This document shows positions 6,483-10,629 of a DNA stretch of 10,629 bases, one piece after another. Both the position numbers and the translations under genes were made by a program. This DNA is from a bacterium. Lineage in GTDB: Bacteria > UBA9089 > JASEGY01. The DNA lies in contig JASEGY010000091.1 in NCBI GenBank assembly GCA_030019105.1, forward strand, positions 1 through 10,629, in the 5' to 3' direction. How positions within the stretch are numbered: the stretch's first letter is position 1; every line of letters begins with the position of its first letter. The notes below the pieces were generated by a model. It saw only the letters and a program-made list of their open reading frames with translations. It made no database searches and was not told where the DNA came from.

Positions 6483-6610
6483 CAGCTTGGCGAAAGTTCC
6501 TACCTGGTTTCAGCAGGATTCGAGGATCCAAGGGTAGATTGTGTTAATACCATGGATACCTTGATCCCTACCTGACTCCAAACCGATGAGAAATTTACGC
6601 CGAGCTGTAC
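6483..6610. other. Element B: diverged second copy of the flgM-leader hairpin
   Basis: CAGCTTGGC (6483-6491) pairs fully with GCCGAGCTG (6599-6607), allowing one G-T pair. GAAAGTTCC, GGTTTCAGCAGG, CCTGACTCC and AAACC follow in the same order as in element A. The tip pairs GGATCCAAGGGTA (6533-6545 region excluded from A) with TACCTTGATCC (about 6557-6567). The arms align with those of element A with many substitutions, whereas the tip is unrelated. No gene follows on the plus strand, so unlike A it is not an obvious leader. The strand cannot be decided. Confidence 0.45.
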
Positions 6611-6654
6611 TACCTATATATACTCAGCACGGTCATAAATAGTGATTTTGAATA

Positions 6655-6712
6655 GGTTGTAAGTTGTAGGTTGTAGGTTGTAGAACTAACTTACAACCTA
6701 CAACTTACAACC
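6655..6712. repeat. Perfect 21-bp inverted repeat of GGTTGTA words
   Basis: The left arm (6655-6675) is GGTTGTAAGTTGTAGG followed by TTGTA. The right arm (6692-6712) is its exact reverse complement. The 16-nt loop holds one more GGTTGTAG word. As in other spacers of this window, the arms are short tandem words (7 nt) and the palindrome is perfect even though the words vary. Confidence 0.8.
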
Positions 6713-6725
6713 AAATTACCCTGAG

Positions 6726-6925
6726 TTCAGACCTCGTGCTTTGCCCTCACCAAATCGACAATAAGCCTTTTGGCCACAGGGAGTTGTGTAATAATTGGAC
6801 AGCCGCATCCGTCAATCCCTAATCATTAGACTACTTTATTATCAATCTGTATACTATGCTTGCTTATTGTCAATCAAGACTGTCCAGAAATTGCCCTTAT
6901 TCCAGATATGAAAGCACGAGGTCTG
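6726..6925. repeat. Degenerate inverted repeat downstream of nadD
   Basis: CAGACCTCGTGCTTT at about 6728-6742 is perfectly inverted at about 6911-6925. Two further complementary pairs lie inside: GACAATAAGC/GCTTATTGTC and TGGACAG/CTGTCCA. Their order is not nested, so this is not one simple hairpin and may be the remains of a rearranged mobile element. It contains no confident coding region. Confidence 0.5.
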
Positions 6926-6954
6926 GAGTTATTGAGAAAATACAAAATCGCAGA

Positions 6955-7542
6955 TTATGCCCGCGTTGAGTATAGCTTATGTGCCGTAATATATTCCTCT
7001 ACTTCCGGCGGAACTAAATATTTAATAGATTGCCCCTGTTTGATCCTGTTTCTTATTTCGGTAGAGGAAATATCCAGGCCGGGTATTTTTAAAAAGCGGG
7101 TGTAAGGGAGATAAATTCTATCAATCGTTAAAGCAAAATCCGGCCTGTTAACCACAATAAACCGGCCTAACTCAGGTATTTCTTCAATCTTTTTCCAGGC
7201 AGCGATATCTGAGGCAGCATCGGCTCCCAGGATGAGGAAAATTTGGGCAGATTCCCCCCACTCTAACTTGAGCTCTTCCAGGGTGTCTTTTGAGTAAGAC
7301 TTGCCGCCTCTTTTAATCTCACAGTCAGAGACGAGGAAATAGGGGTTGTCTTTTATGGCTGATTCAACTAAACGGTAGCGGTCCTGCGGGGCAGCCTCCG
7401 GTTCTTCCTTATGGGGAGGGCTGGCTGTGGGGACAAAGATGACCTTTTTTAGCCCGAACTCTTCTCTGGCTCTCTCTGCTGCTAACAGATGCCCATAGTG
7501 GATGGGATCGAATGCCCCACCTAAAATACCAATTCCGATCAC
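6955..7542 (-). CDS. nadD: Nicotinate-nucleotide adenylyltransferase NadD
   Basis: NadD joins nicotinate mononucleotide and ATP to give deamido-NAD, the step before NadE in NAD synthesis, in the cytoplasm. The 195-residue product has normal length. It shows the nucleotidyltransferase signature GGAFDPIHYGHLLAAE (residues 8-23), FVPTASPPHK (about 36-45), the central LILGADAASDIAAWKK and the C-terminal ISSTEIRNRI motif (about 158-167) that binds ATP phosphates. The start is GTG at 7542 and overlaps the TGA of the upstream ompA-like gene (GTGA), which points to translational coupling. The family's usual neighbours rsfS and obg are not seen; the next gene downstream is the LCP gene after a long spacer. 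Confidence 0.95.
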   Translation of the reverse strand: MIGIGILGGAFDPIHYGHLLAAERAREEFGLKKVIFVPTASPPHKEEPEAAPQDRYRLVESAIKDNPYFLVSDCEIKRGGKSYSKDTLEELKLEWGESAQIFLILGADAASDIAAWKKIEEIPELGRFIVVNRPDFALTIDRIYLPYTRFLKIPGLDISSTEIRNRIKQGQSIKYLVPPEVEEYITAHKLYSTRA

Positions 7543-8453
7543 TCCAACTCGACCTCTTTACGAACAAAATCTTCCGGTAAAAGGATGATTTCCACCCGGC
7601 GATTTCTCTCACGACCCTCTCCGGTTTCATTCGAATCAACCGGCCTATATTCAGCATAGCCTGCGGCGCTCAATTGTTCCGGGTTAACCTCGTGGTTGCT
7701 TATCAGATATCTCAGGATAGTTGCCGCCCGAAGTACCGACAACTCCCAATTAGAGGGGAATTGGGCTGTATTTATCGGGATATTATCTGTATGGCCTTCG
7801 ATAAGTAATGGCCGATTTGAGTATCTGTTCGCTATTTCAGCTACCTTGCCTAAAACTTCTCTGGCCTCGGGTTTAATCTGAGTCTTACCGGAATCAAAGA
7901 CAATCTTATTAAGGAGGCTGATAACCAACCCCCTTTTTTCCTGCCTGAGTTCCATCTCAGCCCGGGCCACAAACTCCTGAAACTCTTTCGCAATCTGGAG
8001 ATTCTCATTTTCCAGCTCCCGGCAGGCAGCCAACTGGTCCCCTTTTATCTTAGCCACATCTTTTTCCAGATTTCTCGCTTTGGCAATGAGAATTTTGTTT
8101 GCCTGACTAAGTTCTTCCACTTCTTGACTTAAGGCTTCTTCCCTGGATAAACACTCGTTTCTTCCTTTTGCCAGTTCTTCCGCCTTCCCTTCAATCTCTG
8201 TGATTTGACGGGTTTTACCTTCAACATCCTGCCGGCACATTTCGATATCTTTATTAAGGACAGTTGCCTGCTTTGTCTTTTTATCAAGTTCTTCCTTACA
8301 TCCCTCGATTTCGTCTAATTTATCCGTGACAACCATCTCTTTTTCAGCGATAATTGCTCTGAGCTGTTTCTTAGATGGGCCGCATCCATTCAGGATAAAA
8401 ATAGCCATCCCTAACCCTAAAATTCTTTTTACCCACTTATTTACTGTAATCAT
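7539..8453 (-). CDS. OmpA-family lipoprotein with long coiled coil
   Basis: The 304-residue product begins with a lipoprotein signal peptide (KWVKRILGLGMAIFILNGC). The lipobox is LNGC, so Cys24 would be lipidated, and the +2 residue is Gly, which favours the outer membrane. Residues 27 to about 165 are a charged heptad-rich coiled coil. The C-terminal OmpA/MotB domain (about 175-295) shows IVFDSGKTQIKPEA, the peptidoglycan-binding stretch EGHTDNIPIN, NWELSVLRAA and GRERNRRVEIILLP. It probably ties the outer membrane to peptidoglycan across a long stalk. TDNIPI and NWELS are common in MotB, but the N-terminus is a signal peptide rather than a stator helix. The ATG at 8453 is chosen over TTG 8462 because AAAGGAG lies nine bases upstream. 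Its stop overlaps the nadD start. Confidence 0.92.
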   Translation of the reverse strand: MITVNKWVKRILGLGMAIFILNGCGPSKKQLRAIIAEKEMVVTDKLDEIEGCKEELDKKTKQATVLNKDIEMCRQDVEGKTRQITEIEGKAEELAKGRNECLSREEALSQEVEELSQANKILIAKARNLEKDVAKIKGDQLAACRELENENLQIAKEFQEFVARAEMELRQEKRGLVISLLNKIVFDSGKTQIKPEAREVLGKVAEIANRYSNRPLLIEGHTDNIPINTAQFPSNWELSVLRAATILRYLISNHEVNPEQLSAAGYAEYRPVDSNETGEGRERNRRVEIILLPEDFVRKEVELE

Positions 8454-8524
8454 AAAAACCAACTCCTTTCAAGATACAAGTAAGCGGCGTGATTATCCGC
8501 AGTTCCCGGTAAGGGCAACCCGTC

Positions 8525-8547
8525 GGGGCAAGGCGCTCTCTTGCCCC
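8525..8547. repeat. Perfect hairpin in the ompA-like leader
   Basis: GGGGCAAG (8525-8532) is inverted as CTTGCCCC (8540-8547) around a 7-nt loop. On the minus strand it would lie about 12-35 nt into the transcript from the promoter at 8566-8595. No U-tract follows, so it is not an obvious terminator. Adjacent GGGCAACCC-type sequence suggests another REP-like palindrome. Confidence 0.7.
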
Positions 8548-8565
8548 AATTCTCAATTTGATACC

Positions 8566-8595
8566 AGTATACACCAACTACTCCTCATTTGTCAA
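8566..8595 (-). promoter_or_regulatory. Sigma-70-type promoter of the ompA-like/nadD operon
   Basis: On the minus strand TTGACA (8590-8595), an 18-nt spacer and TATACT (8566-8571) give a perfect -35 box and a -10 box with one mismatch to TATAAT. Transcription would start near 8559, leaving a leader of about 105 nt before the ATG at 8453. It is the best housekeeping promoter in the window. Confidence 0.75.
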
Positions 8596-8622
8596 TCATT
8601 TTTGATGGTACGACAAAAAGTA

Positions 8623-8664
8623 GGTAGCCGTGTCTGTGTCCGTGTCCATTGTCCGTGTCCGTTG
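8623..8664. repeat. Tandem GTGTCCGT words downstream of moxR
   Basis: The stretch repeats GTGTCCGTGTCC-like words with small variations. The complementary word ACGGACACG occurs twice at about 61-83, downstream of mreB, so the word family is shared between distant spacers. It lies directly beyond the moxR stop codon and does not form an obvious terminator. Confidence 0.6.
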
Positions 8665-8679
8665 TAATCTGCAATATCC

Positions 8680-9669
8680 TTATGGAACTTCGACTTCATC
8701 AAATATCTGCTTGATCACATCCTCTGAAGTCATTTCCTCTGCTTCGGCCTCGTAGGTAACAATAATGCGGTGACGCAAGATATCCGGGCCAATAGCCTTG
8801 ACATCTTCCGGCGTGACATATCCTCTTCTTCTTAAAAAGGCATACGCCTTAGCGGCCACGGTCAGATAGATGGTCGCCCGAGGAGAAGCCCCGTAGGCAA
8901 TAAGGGTCTTCAGGTTTGCCAGGTTATAATTTTTCGGTTCGCGGCTGGCAAAGACTAAATCAATAATATAGTCCTTGATCCGTTCATCAATATAGACGGA
9001 GCTAACCACAGACCGGGCCTTTACTATCTCATCGCGTGAAATAACAGGAGCGGCTGAAGGGATCTCTGTCCCGGTCATTCGTTCCAGGATCTTTCGTTCC
9101 TCTTCCTTGCTGGGATAGGTAATCTTCAATTTTAACATAAATCTATCTATCTGGGCTTCGGGTAGAGGGTAGGTCCCTTCCTGTTCAATCGGATTTTGAG
9201 TGGCCAGGACTAAAAAGGGCTCTTCTAACCGGTAGGTTTCATCCCCAATGGTCACCTGCCTTTCTTGCATCGCTTCCAGTAAAGCCGACTGCACCTTGGC
9301 CGGAGCGCGGTTGATTTCATCGGCCAGGATAAGATTAGCAAAAATAGGCCCTTTTTTAATGGTGAATTCTGCCTCTTTGGGATTGTAGATCAGGGTTCCG
9401 AGTAAATCCGCCGGCAGCAAATCAGGGGTAAACTGAAGCCGCCGAAATTTGGCCTGAATACAATCAGCCAGAGTCTTAACCGCCATAGTCTTGGCCAACC
9501 CCGGCACACCTTCTAACAGGATATGGCCATTGGCCAGGACTCCAATCAGAAGCCTTTCCACAATATATCTTTGTCCGACGATCACTTTGCCCATCTCAGC
9601 CATCAGCTTTTCAACAAAGATACTCTCTTTTTCTACCCGTTCATTGATTAAGCTAATATCTTGGTTCAT
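8680..9669 (-). CDS. MoxR-family AAA+ ATPase
   Basis: MoxR ATPases are chaperone-like AAA+ proteins that usually act with vWA-domain and DUF58 proteins to mature enzyme complexes or respond to envelope stress. The product is about 329 residues, the usual size. It has Walker A GVPGLAKT, Walker B LILADEINRAP, the insert LLEAMQERQVTIG, the sensor-1 region ATQNPIEQEGTYPLPEAQ followed by DRFMLKL, and the C-terminal lid with SPRATIYL and EDVKAIGPDILRHRI. The ATG at 9669 is chosen because AAGGA lies ten bases upstream. The frame extends to an ATG at 9717 without a good ribosome site, and that extension overlaps a repeat. The expected downstream DUF58/vWA genes are missing: the next gene is the OmpA-like lipoprotein under its own promoter. 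The substrate is unknown. Confidence 0.95.
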   Translation of the reverse strand: MNQDISLINERVEKESIFVEKLMAEMGKVIVGQRYIVERLLIGVLANGHILLEGVPGLAKTMAVKTLADCIQAKFRRLQFTPDLLPADLLGTLIYNPKEAEFTIKKGPIFANLILADEINRAPAKVQSALLEAMQERQVTIGDETYRLEEPFLVLATQNPIEQEGTYPLPEAQIDRFMLKLKITYPSKEEERKILERMTGTEIPSAAPVISRDEIVKARSVVSSVYIDERIKDYIIDLVFASREPKNYNLANLKTLIAYGASPRATIYLTVAAKAYAFLRRRGYVTPEDVKAIGPDILRHRIIVTYEAEAEEMTSEDVIKQIFDEVEVP

Positions 9670-9694
9670 GCGAATACCATCCTTTTTATCTTTA

Positions 9695-9926
9695 CTTACC
9701 TTCCCTGCGGTGCTCATCCGCTACTACTTTGATTATGAAAATCTAATAGCACACGGATAACACGGATACTACGGATTACCACAGATAAAATCAGTATAAA
9801 TCCGTTAAATCCGTATCATCCGTGTGCTATTAAAAGGAGTAGCTATTCCCACTGATTAGGTGCTTTTCTCTAAATCAAAGTACTAACGGGTGAGTACCTT
9901 CCCTGCGGGGACTCATCTTTTTTATT
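9695..9926. repeat. Nested inverted repeat bounded by direct repeats upstream of moxR
   Basis: TACCTTCCCTGCGG occurs at 9697-9710 and 9895-9908 in direct orientation, each followed closely by CTCATC. Just inside, 9713-9734 and 9873-9894 form a 22-bp inverted repeat with 19 matches (inner end CTTTGATT). Within that, 9745-9777 and 9799-9831 form a 33-bp inverted repeat of CACGGAT words with about 28 matches. The layout suggests an inserted MITE-like element of about 180 bp whose target was duplicated. It separates moxR from the upstream ORFs and overlaps the alternative longer moxR start. Confidence 0.6.
9891..9923 (+). terminator. Terminator-shaped hairpin with T-run, plus strand
   Basis: TGAGT (9891-9895) pairs with ACTCA (9911-9915), with CC/GG and CCC/GGG pairs possible inside. 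Six Ts follow at 9918-9923. This is the shape of an intrinsic terminator for plus-strand transcription, yet no plus-strand gene precedes it. It may be accidental, arising from the direct-repeat sequence, or may mark a small unrecognised plus-strand transcript. Confidence 0.3.
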
Positions 9927-10011
9927 TAACAACCAAAGATTTTTCGGCATTCCCTTGAGACACCTTCCAAACCCGGTAATGACCAACGGCTTCTTTTACT
10001 TTTTGTTTCAC
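9922..10011 (-). CDS. Short 29-residue ORF overlapping the stop of the upstream gene
   Basis: A GTG at 10011 overlaps the TGA of the 177-residue ORF (GTGA) and opens a frame of 29 codons ending in TAA at 9922. The peptide is basic and begins MKQKVKEAVGHYRVWK. The overlap resembles translational coupling, as for nadD and the ompA-like gene. I do not recognise the peptide. It may be a small protein, or the N-terminal remnant of a gene cut by the palindromic element that starts directly downstream. Confidence 0.35.
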   Translation of the reverse strand: MKQKVKEAVGHYRVWKVSQGNAEKSLVVK

Positions 10012-10541
10012 TGACGGACCTCCAATCTTTTGTCCCAGACCATAATGTGGAAATCTTTTTCTTCTAAAGAAACATCAAAATCTAACAGGCTCATTAGCTC
10101 TTCAGCTAATTCCTTTTTCTCCTGATCATTTAAGATAACATCCAGAGAAAAACAGCCGCCGCCACCACTATAAAGTGTGGTTTGATCAAACTCTATCATC
10201 AGGGATGAATCGCCAATGAAATCTTCGATTTTTTTTATTTCCTGAACAAAACAATTCGGGCCGCAATCTATCTGGCCTGAATTACTATCCCTGCCGTAAT
10301 AGATGCTTATTTTTTCATGGCCTAAGTGCATACCCAGAATGACAAGGAAATCCTTTATCCTTTCCTCTGGTATCTCGAAACTCATCCCGGCAGGGGTGGT
10401 CCCGATATAAATTTCCGGCTGAGTCTCCTCTGCCCATTTAATCAATGCCTCTTCAACCACTTCTTCAAATTGTTGCGTCTCCAGGCCAACTATTTTCCAG
10501 CCTATTCTCTCGACCAATCTTTCAGGAATAGTTACTTGCAT
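10008..10541 (-). CDS. Hypothetical protein, 177 residues
   Basis: I do not recognise this family. The ATG at 10541 has AAAGGGGG six bases upstream, a strong ribosome site, so the gene is probably real. The protein is acidic and soluble, without signal peptide or membrane segment. The N-terminus (QVTIPERLVERIGWKIV) has the strand-then-helix look of ribbon-helix-helix DNA-binding proteins, but the rest does not fit a small antitoxin. A mixed alpha/beta body follows with DCGPNCF (two Cys, about residues 92-98), GGGGCFSLDV near residue 126 and a C-terminal VWDKRLEVRQ. It is upstream of moxR on the same strand, separated by a 29-codon ORF and a repeat element. No function can be assigned. Confidence 0.7.
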   Translation of the reverse strand: MQVTIPERLVERIGWKIVGLETQQFEEVVEEALIKWAEETQPEIYIGTTPAGMSFEIPEERIKDFLVILGMHLGHEKISIYYGRDSNSGQIDCGPNCFVQEIKKIEDFIGDSSLMIEFDQTTLYSGGGGCFSLDVILNDQEKKELAEELMSLLDFDVSLEEKDFHIMVWDKRLEVRQ

Positions 10542-10629
10542 ATTTTACCCCCTTTCGGCCATGGTCCACGGTCAATCTATAGCTCTTAAGATAAATATTT
10601 TGGGGTAAGCGAATTCAAGATAGGCTATG

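Larger units (their letters stand above)
6356..6954. other. 599-nt spacer with stacked palindromic elements
   Basis: No intact gene is supported. In order it holds a MITE-like palindrome (6384-6474), element B (6483-6610), a perfect heptad-word inverted repeat (6655-6712) and a degenerate inverted repeat (6726-6925). On the minus strand about 6722-6823 can be read as a 29-codon frame with protein-like residues (GCGCPIITQLPVAKRLIVD, then a stop). It has no proper start codon, so at most it is a gene relic. No hairpin plus T-run is visible after the nadD stop. Confidence 0.65.

Noticed and set aside
6860..7105. Plus-strand 81-codon frame beginning MLIVNQDCPEIALIPDMK
   Set aside because: Its second half is antisense to nadD and no ribosome site precedes it; the first part lies in the degenerate inverted repeat.
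7766..7790. Second sigma-28-like box (CCGATAA on the minus strand near 7771)
   Set aside because: It lies inside the ompA-like coding region and lacks a matching -35 box.

Overview
The window looks like chromosomal DNA of a Gram-negative (diderm), rod-shaped, flagellated bacterium. The evidence is MreB, an outer-membrane-type OmpA lipoprotein and a FlgM-type anti-sigma factor with a sigma-28-like promoter. Housekeeping genes (mreB, thiC, nadD, an LCP protein, moxR) alternate with long spacers packed with palindromes. That pattern is familiar from uncultured candidate-phylum genomes, but the phylum cannot be fixed from these data. No rRNA, tRNA, CRISPR array or intact transposase is visible.

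Layout. All genes are on the minus strand except flgM. At 124-2232 lie mreB and, upstream of it, a membrane-anchored TPR protein. At 2287-2983 is a plus-strand unit: a sigma-28-like promoter, a roughly 200-nt leader holding a long imperfect hairpin (element A), and flgM. At 3309-4613 is thiC. At 4614-5149 is a repeat-filled spacer with a nested MITE-like palindrome and two REP/BIME-like cruciforms. At 5150-6355 is an LCP (LytR-CpsA-Psr) protein with a LytR_C domain. At 6356-6954 is a 599-nt spacer holding a MITE-like element, a diverged second copy of the flgM-leader hairpin (element B), a perfect heptad palindrome and a degenerate inverted repeat. At 6955-8453 nadD and an OmpA-family lipoprotein gene overlap as an operon behind a near-consensus sigma-70 promoter. 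At 8680-9669 is a moxR ATPase gene without the usual DUF58/vWA partners. At 9695-9921 is a nested palindrome bounded by direct repeats. At 9922-10541 are two unrecognised overlapping ORFs.

How the genes relate. MreB, the LCP protein, the OmpA lipoprotein (peptidoglycan binding) and possibly the TPR protein are envelope and cell-shape functions. NadD and ThiC make NAD and the thiamine pyrimidine. FlgM would hold sigma-28 inactive until the flagellar hook is finished. The most interesting points are the A/B pair of diverged hairpin elements, one of them in the flgM leader, and the fact that almost every spacer carries its own inverted repeat built from short tandem words.
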